Source of the DNA: an uncultured Paracoccus sp.
GTDB taxonomy: Bacteria > Pseudomonadota > Alphaproteobacteria > Rhodobacterales > Rhodobacteraceae
Assembly: GCF_945915435.1 (NCBI RefSeq)
Contig: NZ_CAMEFG010000006.1
Coordinates: 1 to 64,000, forward strand
Direction: 5' to 3'
Length of the DNA: 64,000 bases
Within the stretch, counting starts at the first letter, position 1. Every line of letters begins with the position of its first letter. The notes under the pieces are model-generated. The model was given only the letters and a program-made list of their open reading frames with translations, did no database searches and was not told the origin of the DNA. This document shows, piece by piece, positions 25,537 to 34,534 of the stretch. The position numbers were made by a program, and so were the translations under genes.

Positions 25537-25932
25537 ATGGCCAAAATGATTCATTCGATGATCCGCGTGAAGGACGAGGCGCGCTCGCTTGATTTCTACC
25601 GCCGGGCCTTCGGGCTGGAGATTGCCGAGCGGCTGGATTTCGAAAGCTTCTCGCTGATCTATCTGGCCAATGCGGAAAGCAGCTTTGAACTGGAACTGAC
25701 CGTCAACAAGGGCCGCGAGGAACCCTATGACCTGGGCAACGGCTATGGCCACCTGGCGGTCTCGGTGGATGACGTGGATGCCGAACACCGGCGGCTGGGC
25801 GAACTGGGCTATGCGCCCCGCAAGCTGGTCGATTTCGCCCCCGGCGGCGAGGTGATCGCGCGGTTCTTCTTCATCCGGGACCCGGACGGATACGAGATCG
25901 AAGTCCTGCAACGCGCAGGCCGATACCTCTAG
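25537..25932 (+). CDS. VOC-family protein, lactoylglutathione lyase-like (glyoxalase I)
   Basis: The 131-residue vicinal-oxygen-chelate protein has IHSMIRVKDEARSLDFYRRAFGLEIAER, FELELTVN, YGHLAVSVDD and FIRDPDGYEIEVLQRAGR. The metal-ligand candidates His6, Glu57-region, His78-region and the Glu of YEIEV fit glyoxalase I, which converts the methylglyoxal-glutathione adduct to lactoylglutathione. The start at 25537 (AKMIHSM) is preferred over an upstream ATG because the domain begins there. Other VOC enzymes cannot be excluded. Confidence 0.82.
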   Translation: MAKMIHSMIRVKDEARSLDFYRRAFGLEIAERLDFESFSLIYLANAESSFELELTVNKGREEPYDLGNGYGHLAVSVDDVDAEHRRLGELGYAPRKLVDFAPGGEVIARFFFIRDPDGYEIEVLQRAGRYL

Positions 25933-25940
25933 GCAGGCAC

Positions 25941-25957
25941 CCCGCCGGGAGGGCGGG
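25941..25957. terminator. Short GC hairpin after the VOC gene
   Basis: CCCGCC and GGCGGG pair over a 5-nt loop, 8 nt after the VOC stop and upstream of the GMC operon's RBS (GGGAGGAAG). Confidence 0.35.
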
Positions 25958-25980
25958 ACAACCAACTCAGGGAGGAAGAC

Positions 25981-26523
25981 ATGACTGTCACCACACCAAC
26001 CCCCTCTGGCCATGCGGTCAGGGGGCTGACCCGGCGCGGCCTGTTGGCGCGCGCCCTGACCGCCGGCGCAAGCCTGGTCGTCGGCACCGGATTCGTCGCG
26101 GCGAGGGACGCGGCATGGGCCGTCGAAACCGTGGCGCTGAAGCCTGAAAGCATGGCGGTGCTGATCCGGATGGCCCGTGACATCTATCCCCACGACCGTA
26201 TCCCGGACCGTTACTATGCGCTTGCGGTCAAGCCCCATGACGACCCCGAACAGGCCCGGATGATCGAGGACGGCGTGACGGCGCTGAACACCGTCGCACA
26301 GGCGCAGGGTTTCGATGGCTACCTGGATGCCGGATGGGAAAAGGACCGCGTCGCGATGCTGCGCGTGATCGAACACACGCCGTTCTTTCAGACCGTCCGC
26401 TCGGGGCTGGTGACGGGCCTTTATAACCAGAAGGAGGTCTGGCCCATCTTCGGCTACGAGGGCGAAAGCTTCAGTCACGGCGGATATCTGCACCGTGGTT
26501 TCGACGACATCGACTGGTTGTAA
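25981..26523 (+). CDS. Tat-exported small subunit of a GMC dehydrogenase (gluconate 2-dehydrogenase subunit 3 family)
   Basis: The 180-residue protein starts with a twin-arginine signal (LTRRGLLARALTAGASLVVG). A soluble domain follows, with MARDIYPHDRIPDRYYALAV and a C-terminal VWPIFGYEGESFSHGGYLHRGFDDIDWL. This matches the gamma subunit (subunit 3) that escorts FAD-dependent GMC oxidoreductases across the membrane. It is 12 bp upstream of a GMC gene that has no signal of its own, so the pair is probably co-exported as a folded complex. Confidence 0.87.
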   Translation: MTVTTPTPSGHAVRGLTRRGLLARALTAGASLVVGTGFVAARDAAWAVETVALKPESMAVLIRMARDIYPHDRIPDRYYALAVKPHDDPEQARMIEDGVTALNTVAQAQGFDGYLDAGWEKDRVAMLRVIEHTPFFQTVRSGLVTGLYNQKEVWPIFGYEGESFSHGGYLHRGFDDIDWL

Positions 26524-26535
26524 GGGGATAGGGTC

Positions 26536-28116
26536 ATGGCTGACAATGTTGCAAAATTCGACCTCGACGACGCTTCGGTCGTGGTGATCGTCGGCACCGG
26601 ATCGGGTGGCGGGGTGCTGGCCAACGAACTGGCGCAACGCGGCGTCAAGGTCGTCGCGCTGGAAGCGGGCGGGCGCTATCTGCCCGAGGATTACATCAAC
26701 GACGAATGGGACAGTTTCGCGCAACTGAGCTGGGGCGACATGCGCACCACCTCGGGCGACTGGCGGGTGGCGCGCGATTTCTCGAACCTGCCCGCGTGGA
26801 TCGTCAAGGCGGTCGGCGGCACCTCGATCCATTGGGCCGGGGCCTCGCTGCGCTTTCAGGAACACGAGTTCCGCGCGCGGTCCCATTACGGCGCGGTCGA
26901 GGGGGCCAACCTGCTCGACTGGCCGATCACGCTGGCGGATCTGGAGCCGTATTACGATCTGGCCGAGAAAAAGCTGGGCGTGACCCGGACAAACGACTGG
27001 CCGGGGCTGCCGGGCAATACCAACTATCTTGTGCTGGAAAAGGGCGCGAAGGCCGAGGGTTATGAAAAGGTCTCGACCGGGCATATGGCCATCAATTCGG
27101 TCGATCAGGACGACCGGCCCGCCTGCCAGCAGACGGGATTCTGTTTCCAGGGCTGCAAATGGGGTTCGAAATGGTCGGCCGCCTATACCGACATTCCCCG
27201 CGGCGAGGCGACCGGCAACCTTGAGGTGCGCGAACGCTGCCACGCCACGCGGATCGAGCATGACGACGATGGCAAGGTGACCGGCGTGCGCTATATCGAC
27301 GCCGAGGGGACCGAGCGGTTCCAGCGCGCGCGGATCGTGTCGGTCGCAGGCAACTCGATCGAAAGCCCGCGCCTTCTGCTGGCCTCGGCTTCCGAGCGGT
27401 TTCCGAACGGGCTGGCCAACGGTTCGGGGCAGGTCGGGCGCAACTACATGCGGCACACGACCGGCTCGGTCTTTGCGATCTTTGAACAGCCGGTGCGCAT
27501 GTGGCGCGGCACGACGATGGCGGGGATCATCCAGGACGAGGCCCGCCACGACCCCGAGCGGGGCTTCGTCGGCGGCTATGAGCTGGAGACCGTCGCGCTG
27601 GGCATCCCCTTCATGGCGGCCTTCATGGATCCGGGCGGTTGGGGGCGCGAGTTCACCTCGGCGCTGGACAGCTACGAGAACATGGCGGGCCTGTGGATCG
27701 TGGGCGAGGACCTGCCCCAGGAAACCAACCGCATCACCCTGAGCCAGGGCGCGAAGGACCAATACGGCCTGCCCGCCCCGAATGTCCATTACGACGACCA
27801 CCCCAACGACATCGCCATGCGCGACCATGCCTATCGCGTGGGCGAAAGGATCTATCGTGCTGCGGGGGCCACGCGCATCCTGCCGACGCCGCCCTATCCC
27901 TCGACCCATAACCTCGGCACCAACCGCATGTCCGCGGACCCGCGCGACGGGGTAGTGAACAAATGGGGCCAGGCGCATGAGGTGGCGAACCTGTTCGTCT
28001 CGGACGGGTCGGTGTTCACCACCTCGGCAGCCGAGAACCCGACCCTGACCATCGTCGCGCTGGCGATCCGGCAGGCCGAACATATCGCCGCCGAAATGGA
28101 GAAGGGCACGCTCTGA
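26536..28116 (+). CDS. GMC-family FAD-dependent oxidoreductase
   Basis: The 526-residue flavoprotein has the dinucleotide fold VVIVGTGSGGGVLANELAQRGVKVVALEAGGRYLP (~14-48) and the substrate-domain signatures IHWAGASLRFQ and THNLGTNRMS. The C-terminal FAD segment is LFVSDGSVFTTSAAENPTLTIVALA. Such enzymes oxidise sugars, sugar acids or alcohols in the periplasm and pass electrons to a cytochrome or quinone. No cytochrome c gene follows, unlike many operons of this type, and a strong hairpin ends the operon. The substrate is unknown. Confidence 0.9.
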   Translation: MADNVAKFDLDDASVVVIVGTGSGGGVLANELAQRGVKVVALEAGGRYLPEDYINDEWDSFAQLSWGDMRTTSGDWRVARDFSNLPAWIVKAVGGTSIHWAGASLRFQEHEFRARSHYGAVEGANLLDWPITLADLEPYYDLAEKKLGVTRTNDWPGLPGNTNYLVLEKGAKAEGYEKVSTGHMAINSVDQDDRPACQQTGFCFQGCKWGSKWSAAYTDIPRGEATGNLEVRERCHATRIEHDDDGKVTGVRYIDAEGTERFQRARIVSVAGNSIESPRLLLASASERFPNGLANGSGQVGRNYMRHTTGSVFAIFEQPVRMWRGTTMAGIIQDEARHDPERGFVGGYELETVALGIPFMAAFMDPGGWGREFTSALDSYENMAGLWIVGEDLPQETNRITLSQGAKDQYGLPAPNVHYDDHPNDIAMRDHAYRVGERIYRAAGATRILPTPPYPSTHNLGTNRMSADPRDGVVNKWGQAHEVANLFVSDGSVFTTSAAENPTLTIVALAIRQAEHIAAEMEKGTL

Positions 28117-28134
28117 ACCCCGAGGCGGCCCCTG

Positions 28135-28161
28135 GTTCGGGCAGCGGCGATCTGCCCGAAC
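28135..28161. terminator. Terminator hairpin after the GMC operon
   Basis: A perfect 10-bp inverted repeat (GTTCGGGCAG / CTGCCCGAAC) with a 7-nt loop begins 18 nt after the GMC stop. Confidence 0.6.
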
Positions 28162-28284
28162 GCGCTGCGGGGAATAGGGGTCTCATCCTGTCATGCCGCT
28201 TTGCCCGCGCTTCTTGTGGTCTGCGGCTTCGTCATGGTCTATGCAGCGGGCGCTGCCGGCAGGTTTCATGAAAGGACAGGACAT

Positions 28285-29283
28285 ATGCGCAAGATCATTT
28301 CCGTTTTCATTCTCGCGCTATCCACCGGCCCGGCGATATCGGATGAAGGGTCGAAACCCATTCGCGCAAACTCCATACAGGAATGCCGGGATAGGGGTTG
28401 CACGGAATTGGTCATCTATCCCTATGACGTGGACAATCTGGATGGGATCGAGGACCTGGCCGGATTGACCGAACTCAGGATCAATTCGACGAAAATAACC
28501 GACCTGACGCCGGTTGGCGGCCTTGGCAATCTGAAGCTGCTGGATATTTCCTATACCGGCGTGACTGATATCTCGGCTGTCAGCCAGCTTCCGATGCTGG
28601 AGGTGCTGCATATGTCGGATACTGCGGTTTCCGATTTCGAAGCATTGCGCGATCACCCGGCGATTCGGAAAATCAGGGCGCCCGGAGCAGGGGTAGACGA
28701 CCTGTCTGCGCTTGCCACGCTGACAACGCTTGAAGATATACTCATGTCAAATCCGAAACTTTCCGATTTGACCCCGTTGCAGGCTGTCGATTCCCTTGAA
28801 AGCGTCTATTTCATGCCCTCGGCCATCGAGGATATAAGCCCGCTTGCCAATTTGCCGAAGCTGAAGTCCGTATATATCTGTAGCAGGGAGTTGACCGACA
28901 TCTCGCCCATTGCATCCGCGCCGATGCTGTCGGATCTGACCGTGACCTGTAGCGCGCTTTCCGATATTTCGGCCCTCGACGGCATGTCCAGCCTGACGCG
29001 GATGGATATTTCCGGTTCGGGGTTGAAGTCGGTTCCGGAAACCCTTTCCCTGCCATCCCTGGAAATTGCCGTTCTTGGAAACCTTGGCCTTGATAATATC
29101 GAGTTTCTGAAAAACAGCCCGAACCTGAGGGCGCTGATCGTCGTCGGAACGGATGTCAGCGACCTGTCCCCCATCATGGACCACGAAGGTTTGCAAAGCC
29201 TGGTGATCGATGCCGCGTTGTCGCGGTCGCAGCAGGTCGGCCTGTTGCAGGACCGTGGCGTTCATGTGGATATCAACCCATGA
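28285..29283 (+). CDS. Secreted leucine-rich-repeat protein
   Basis: A signal peptide (MRKIISVFILALSTGPAIS) is followed by about 300 residues of short repeats with the internalin-like frame L..L.I..T.ITDLTPV..L..L. Examples are LRINSTKITDLTPVGGLG, LLDISYTGVTDISAVSQL and VYFMPSAIEDISPLANL. Repeat length is close to 20-22 residues, over roughly twelve units, forming a solenoid. No catalytic domain, membrane anchor or sorting motif is seen. The gene is visibly less GC-rich than its neighbours, which suggests acquisition or relaxed codon use. ATG 28285 is chosen because AAAGGACAG precedes it and the signal peptide starts there. Confidence 0.8.
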   Translation: MRKIISVFILALSTGPAISDEGSKPIRANSIQECRDRGCTELVIYPYDVDNLDGIEDLAGLTELRINSTKITDLTPVGGLGNLKLLDISYTGVTDISAVSQLPMLEVLHMSDTAVSDFEALRDHPAIRKIRAPGAGVDDLSALATLTTLEDILMSNPKLSDLTPLQAVDSLESVYFMPSAIEDISPLANLPKLKSVYICSRELTDISPIASAPMLSDLTVTCSALSDISALDGMSSLTRMDISGSGLKSVPETLSLPSLEIAVLGNLGLDNIEFLKNSPNLRALIVVGTDVSDLSPIMDHEGLQSLVIDAALSRSQQVGLLQDRGVHVDINP

Positions 29284-29293
29284 ACGCAAGGCG

Positions 29294-29321
29294 GCCCGGT
29301 CATGCCGCGGACAGGCCGGGC
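29294..29321. terminator. Weak hairpin between convergent genes
   Basis: GCCCGG (29294-29299) and CCGGGC (29316-29321) pair over a 16-nt loop, just after the LRR gene and 30 bp before the end of the convergent nucleosidase gene. Confidence 0.3.
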
Positions 29322-29351
29322 TGAACAGGGTGCGGCTTGCGCCCCTGGCTA

Positions 29352-30242
29352 TCAATCCGGCAATGCGGCCAGGAATGCGGTGACGACGGCGGCAGAGTTG
29401 GCCGAGGCCAGCGCCATGAAGGTGCCCATCTCGTTCTCGCCCTCTCCTCCGCCGGCAAGGTCGGACAGCGAACGAAAGGCGATGAAGGGCACGCCGTTGG
29501 CGTCGGCGACATGGGCGACGGCTGCGGATTCCATGTCCAGCACGCGCGCCTCGAACGTCTGGAAGGTATATTCCCGGAACTCGGCGTTATCCATGAAGAC
29601 CTGCCCGGATACCCCGTTTCCGCCCACATGGATTTGCGGCGCGGTGCCCAGGCAGGTGTTTTCCTCGACGCAATCCTTCAGGCTGAGGCCGGCGGCGACC
29701 TGTTCGGCTACCCCGAGCAGGGCCGGATCGACGGGGAACCAGAACCGGCTTTCGATTTCGCCGCCGCTGCGGGCGACCCCGACGGCGCGGGGAAAGATCA
29801 TGCCGTGGTTGGGCAGGCTGGTTTCGATGAAGCCGGGCGGCACGAACCGGCCATCGACCTCGCGCGCGAAAACCGATTCGAGATACTGCCCCCATTGGTC
29901 GGGCACGACGACGTCGCCGATGTTCAGCGCGGGATCGACACCGCCCGCGATGCCCGAGAACAGGATGGAGCGGACCTCGAAACGGTCCAGCGCCATCTGC
30001 GTCGTCATCGCGGCGTTGACCATGCTGACGCCGGACAGGAACAGCACCACCTCCTTGCCTGCGATGCGCCCGGTGATGAATGTCGTTCCGTTCATCTCGG
30101 TTTCCGCGCGATCCGTCAGTTGCCGCTGCAATTCGATCCATTCCGGTTCAAAGGCCGAGATGACCGCGACGCGCGGCGTCTCGTCGGCGTGGACGGGCAG
30201 GGCAAGCAAGGCGGTGGCGGCAAGCGTCAGGTGAAAGCGCAT
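29352..30242 (-). CDS. Periplasmic MTA/SAH nucleosidase-fold protein
   Basis: The 296-residue protein has a signal peptide (MRFHLTLAATALLALPVHA) and a phosphorylase/nucleosidase core. This includes VAVISAFEPEWIELQRQL, ILFSGIAGGVDPALNIGDVVVP, VLDMESAAVAHVADANGVPFIAFRSLSDLAGG. These correspond to the glycine-rich, ME-S and SD elements of 5'-methylthioadenosine/S-adenosylhomocysteine nucleosidases, which cleave the adenine glycosidic bond. The family is normally cytoplasmic, so export is unusual. It is longer than MtnN (~230) because of an insert around FWFPVDPALLGV...CVEENTCLG, which holds two cysteines. It is divergent from nudC. Confidence 0.82.
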   Translation of the reverse strand: MRFHLTLAATALLALPVHADETPRVAVISAFEPEWIELQRQLTDRAETEMNGTTFITGRIAGKEVVLFLSGVSMVNAAMTTQMALDRFEVRSILFSGIAGGVDPALNIGDVVVPDQWGQYLESVFAREVDGRFVPPGFIETSLPNHGMIFPRAVGVARSGGEIESRFWFPVDPALLGVAEQVAAGLSLKDCVEENTCLGTAPQIHVGGNGVSGQVFMDNAEFREYTFQTFEARVLDMESAAVAHVADANGVPFIAFRSLSDLAGGGEGENEMGTFMALASANSAAVVTAFLAALPD

Positions 30243-30368
30243 GGGGATCTCCGGCGGATGGATGGCTGCCATTCTCATGGGTTGACGGCGCGTTGGCAAT
30301 GCCGAAGCGGCCGCGGTCCCTCTGCCGCCGCCCTTGCCAAGCCCGGCGGCCCGGTGCAGCTTGCCGCC

Positions 30369-31310
30369 ATGATATGCGAATCCGAAATCACCTTTGCGGG
30401 CAACCACCTGGACCGGGCCGATCATCTGCGCGCCGATGCCGCCGCGATGGCGCGGCTGCTGGCCGATCCGTCCAGCCGGGTTTCGCCCTTCTGGCATGGT
30501 CAGCCGCTGTTCGACCTGGGTGCCCAGGGCCCGCGCCTGGCCTGGCTGTCCTCTGCCGATCCGCTGATCGCCGAAGGACCCGAACCAGCGGTGTTCCTGG
30601 GCCTGGACGCGGGCGGGATCGCGCATTTCGCCGTTGATGTCTCGCATCTCGCACAGCCGGACGACACCCCGGCCGAACTGCCCGACAGCCGCATCTTCAT
30701 CGAGCTGCGCACGGTCATGGCCGAGATGGACCATGCCGAGACCGGGATCGCCGCCGCCGCGAAAGGCATCTTCGAATGGCGGCGGGCGCATCGGTTCTGC
30801 GCCGGTTGCGGCGGGCGGAACGCGGTCAGCCACGGCGGCTGGCGCGCGCGCTGCGCGGCTTGCGGGCGCGAGCATTTCCCCCGTGTCGATCCGGTGGTCA
30901 TCATGCTGGTCCTGGACGGCGACCGGGTTCTGCTGGGCAGGCAAGCGGCCTGGCCCGAGAGGATGTATTCCCTGCTGGCCGGTTTCATCGAGCCGGGCGA
31001 GACCATCGAGGATGCCGTCCGCCGCGAGGTCTCGGAAGAATCCGGTATCCGGGTGGGCGCGGTACGCTACCTGACCTCGCAGCCCTGGCCGTTTCCGGCT
31101 TCGCTGATGCTGGGCTGCGCGGGCCGGGCGGAATCGCGCCGGATCACCGTCGATCCGCACGAGATGGAGGACGCGATCTGGATCGGCAAGGCCGAGATCG
31201 CCGAGGCGCTGGAAGGCCGCAACGACCGGATCGTCCCCGCCCGCCCCGGCGCCATCGCCCGGACCATCCTGCAAGCCTGGGTCGAGAACCGCGTGCCGGG
31301 ATTCGACTGA
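30369..31310 (+). CDS. nudC: NAD+/NADH diphosphatase NudC (Nudix)
   Basis: The 313-residue protein has the NudC layout: an N-terminal domain, a four-cysteine zinc ribbon (FCAGCGG and CAACGREH), then HFPRVDPVVIMLV. The Nudix box is GFIEPGETIEDAVRREVSEESGI, with the NudC-specific SQPWPFPASLMLG following. It hydrolyses NADH to NMNH and AMP and can remove NAD caps from RNA. The ATG at 30369 is chosen because the family N-terminus begins there; the frame is open further upstream only as a shadow. Confidence 0.92.
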   Translation: MICESEITFAGNHLDRADHLRADAAAMARLLADPSSRVSPFWHGQPLFDLGAQGPRLAWLSSADPLIAEGPEPAVFLGLDAGGIAHFAVDVSHLAQPDDTPAELPDSRIFIELRTVMAEMDHAETGIAAAAKGIFEWRRAHRFCAGCGGRNAVSHGGWRARCAACGREHFPRVDPVVIMLVLDGDRVLLGRQAAWPERMYSLLAGFIEPGETIEDAVRREVSEESGIRVGAVRYLTSQPWPFPASLMLGCAGRAESRRITVDPHEMEDAIWIGKAEIAEALEGRNDRIVPARPGAIARTILQAWVENRVPGFD

Positions 31311-31774
31311 CAGATACCGCCATGCGACCACCGCCGCTCCACCCCGGTGACGGGATCACCTCTGCCCCCGCCCCGCAGTTGCAGCGCACGAATGCCGCAA
31401 GCCGGATGCCGATCCCCTGGCGCATCCCTTGCCGGGTTCCCGCCTGAACATTCCGGCGGTCTCGGACTCAGCAGCGCCACGTCAGCCAGGCGCGACTGGC
31501 GACGGGCCGGGCAGGTGTTGCACAGGGCTTCATCCGGCAGAAGGCGGTTGTCCGAGGTTCGGCGGCCCGGCGTGCGCTGGCCGATTTCGGTCCGGCGACC
31601 GCGATGTCCATAGCTCATCCCGGAAAGGCCGGGTTTTGGATGCGATCCCGTCCGATATCTCAAGCCCATGAAAACCTTCGCCCATGTTGGAAGCCGCTGT
31701 GCGCCAAAGTGCTGGTTGCTTTCGCTGCATGAACCTATGCTCGGCCGAGAATGCCGGGGCAAGGAAGGATGATG
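31311..31774. other. 464-bp interval between nudC and the cas3 remnant: no gene seen
   Basis: Only short, unconvincing open frames occur on either strand, and none resembles a known family by eye. The stretch ends with a good RBS (AAGGAAGG, 31761-31768) for cas3 and should contain the cas promoter. It could include debris of a lost gene, but nothing specific is recognisable. Confidence 0.5.
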
Positions 31775-33640
31775 ATGGTGGAATATTACGCGCATAGCGG
31801 CCTTCGCATGGATCGGAGCGATTGGCAGATGTTGCCCGATCATCTTGAAAACACGGCCTTATTGGCAGCGGAACGCGCGGCGCCCCTGGGGTTGCGGGCA
31901 TCGGCGCATATGGCTGGTCTTTTCCACGATTTCGGCAAATACGACCCGGCCTTCGATCGCGTCCTGAACGGCGAGAATGTCCGGGTCGATCACTCGACAG
32001 CGGGGGCCGCGCTGCTTTACGCCCGCGCGCCCCGGGGCTTGCGTGCCTGCGCCGAACTGATCGGTTACACCATTCTGGGCCATCACGCGGGCCTGCCCGA
32101 CCGCCGGAACGCCGACAGCAGCATGGAGCGCCGGCTTGACGCCTTTCATGACCCGATCGCACCCCGGATTTCCGGTGCGGCAGATCCTGATTTCACGCCC
32201 GTGGCCAGGGAACTGGCTGCGTTGATGCGCACTGGCTCGGCCCCTTTCGATCTGTCGGTCGCCGCGCGCATGGTGTTTTCCTGCCTGGTTGATGCTGATT
32301 TCCGCGACACCGAAGCCTTCTATGATGCGCTGGAGGGCCGGCAGCGGGATCGCGACTGGCCCGTGTTGGCCGATCTGCTGCCGGAATGGCGGCGCATTTT
32401 TGACGCGCATATGGCCGGGTATTCCCGGGAAGGCCCAATTAACCGCCTGCGCGCCGACATCCTGGCCCATGTCCGCCAAGGCGCGGCCATGCCGCCGGGG
32501 CTGTTCACCCTGACAGTGCCCACCGGCGGCGGCAAGACGCTGGCCTCGCTGGGTTTCGCGCTGGATCACGCGGCGCGTTACGGACATCGCCGGATCATAT
32601 ATGCAATCCCCTACACATCTATCATAGATCAGACTGCGGGTATTTTCCGCGGCCTTTTCGGCGATGCAGTGCTGGAGCATCATTCCGCCATCGACGACGA
32701 AAAGGCTGCGCCGGAGCGCAAGGACAAGCTGCGCCTTGCGATGGAGGACTGGGCCGCGCCGCTAGTGGTGACGACCAATGTGCAATTCTTCGAAAGCCTG
32801 TTCGCCGCGCGCCCCTCGCGCTGCCGCAAGCTGCACAATATCGCCGGTTCGGTGATCGTTCTGGACGAGGCGCAGGCCCTGCCGCGCAAGCTGCTGATGC
32901 CCGCCCTGCGGATGATCGACACGCTTTGCGCGCATTACGGCTGTTCCGTGGTGCTTTGCACAGCCACCCAACCCGCCTTCGACAGCCGCCAGCTGAAGCA
33001 GGGTCTGCCGCTGGAGGGTCGCGAACTGGCCCCGGGTCCGGCACGGCTGGCCCTGGAACTGCGCCGCGCCCGGATCGTGCAGGGCGGCGAGATGGACGAC
33101 GATGCGCTGATCGGTGCCTTGCGCGACACGCCGCAGGGCATGGTCATCGTCAACAGCCGCGCCCATGCACTGGAGCTGTTCAATGCCGCGAAGGCCGCCG
33201 GGCTGGATGGGCTGATCCACCTGACCACGCGGCAATATCCGGTGCATCGCCGCGCCATTCTGGACGATATCCGCGCCCGGCTCAAATCCGGCGCACCCTG
33301 CCGCCTGATCGCCACCAGCCTGATCGAGGCGGGCGTGGACCTGTCCTTCCCCAGGGGCTGGCGTGCCGAGGCGGGCCTGGACAGTTGCGTGCACGGGGGC
33401 GCGGATCGAAACCATGTCATTCGCATCACTGAGGTGCGTACGGAGAGTGTCGCCCCCTCACGGGGGCGCGGATCGAAACACCGCCCCATCGAAGGCCACC
33501 AGATCAAGGCCGGGTGTCGCCCCCTCACGGGGGCGCGGATCGAAACTTTCGGAATGAGTCCAGGCACCTCTCGTCCGACCTGTGTCGCCCCCTCACGGGG
33601 GCGCGGATCGAAACCCACACTGACCCGCAGGACCGGATGA
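31775..33640 (+). pseudogene. cas3: Truncated type I-C cas3 fused to a CRISPR repeat
   Basis: The first ~537 residues are Cas3. There is an HD-nuclease domain (HLENTALLA, GLFHDFGKYDPAFD, VDHSTAGA, ILGHHAG) and a helicase core with Walker A TVPTGGGKTLAS, motif II VILDEAQAL, motif III VLCTATQP and motif V ATSLIEAGVDLSFP. The next Cas3 element, after GLDS, should be motif VI (QAAGRxNR-like). Instead, at about 33382-33391 the gene switches to the last 21 bases of a CRISPR repeat. The frame then runs ~84 codons through repeats and spacers to a stop at 33638-33640. The rest of Cas3 and cas5, cas8c, cas7, cas4, cas1 and cas2 are absent. ATG 31775 is best placed for the RBS. There are no frameshifts before the junction, so the loss looks recent. 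Confidence 0.9.
33392..33412 (+). repeat. Truncated first CRISPR repeat at the cas3 junction
   Basis: The 21 bases match exactly the 3' part of the array repeat (CACGGGGGCGCGGATCGAAAC split at position 33401). The missing 5' 10 bases are replaced by cas3 sequence. The distance to the next repeat (67 bp in register) is a normal period, so the first spacer, 33413-33448, is intact. Confidence 0.93.
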
Positions 33641-34534
33641 TGCCGCCATGTGTCGCCCCCTCACGGGGGCGCGGATCGAAACAAGCCCCTTCCCACCTTC
33701 TGCCAGCCCAAGGGCGAGGGTGTCGCCCCCTCACGGGGGCGCGGATCGAAACTGCGAAGTCAATCGGGACCGCCTGACCGGCGGCGGAAGTGTCGCCCCC
33801 TCACGGGGGCGCGGATCGAAACGCGCGCCGAGGGGTTGTAATCGACCAAATCCGCAGGTGTCGCCCCCTCACGGGGGCGCGGATCGAAACTACGAGATCC
33901 GCGATCCGGGTGTGTCGCGCCCGCGCGTGTCGCCCCCTCACGGGGGCGCGGATCGAAACGCTGTGGCTGTGCTACCGATTGATCGTCATTCCGGGTGTCG
34001 CCCCCTCACGGGGGCGCGGATCGAAACCCTTGGTCGCATTGGCCAGATCAGCGCGGGCGGTGTCGTGTCGCCCCCTCACGGGGGCGCGGATCGAAACCTG
34101 TGGCGTTGTTGTGGCTGGCAGGGTTGCCCCCGTGTCGCCCCCTCACGGGGGCGCGGATCGAAACCGCGCTGGCGATTTGCTCCAGCCCATAGAGGTCGTG
34201 TGTCGCCCCCTCACGGGGGCGCGGATCGAAACGAACGGGCGGGCGATCTGACCATGTGCGAGCAGGTCGTGTCGCCCCCTCACGGGGGCGCGGATCGAAA
34301 CCTTGATGATATCTGTCATTGCAGGTCCTTTCTGCCGTGTCGCCCCCTCACGGGGGCGCGGATCGAAACGCCGGACTGCTGCGCCGCCGCGAGGGCGCCG
34401 GTGTGTCGCCCCCTCACGGGGGCGCGGATCGAAACAGGACCATGTTCGGACAATCACGCACCTGCGGACGTCGCCCCCTCACGGGGGCGTGGATCGAAAC
34501 CACCATGCCGAACGCTTCAACCGCGAGGTCACCA

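Noticed and set aside
31347..31613. Short open frames before cas3 as possible small cas or toxin genes
   Set aside because: No RBS, no family resemblance and composition like non-coding antisense frames.
33910..33928. Spacer end TGTGTCGCGCCCGCGC resembling the 5' part of the repeat
   Set aside because: Only about eight bases match before the pattern breaks and the array period stays normal, so it is a chance likeness rather than an extra partial repeat.
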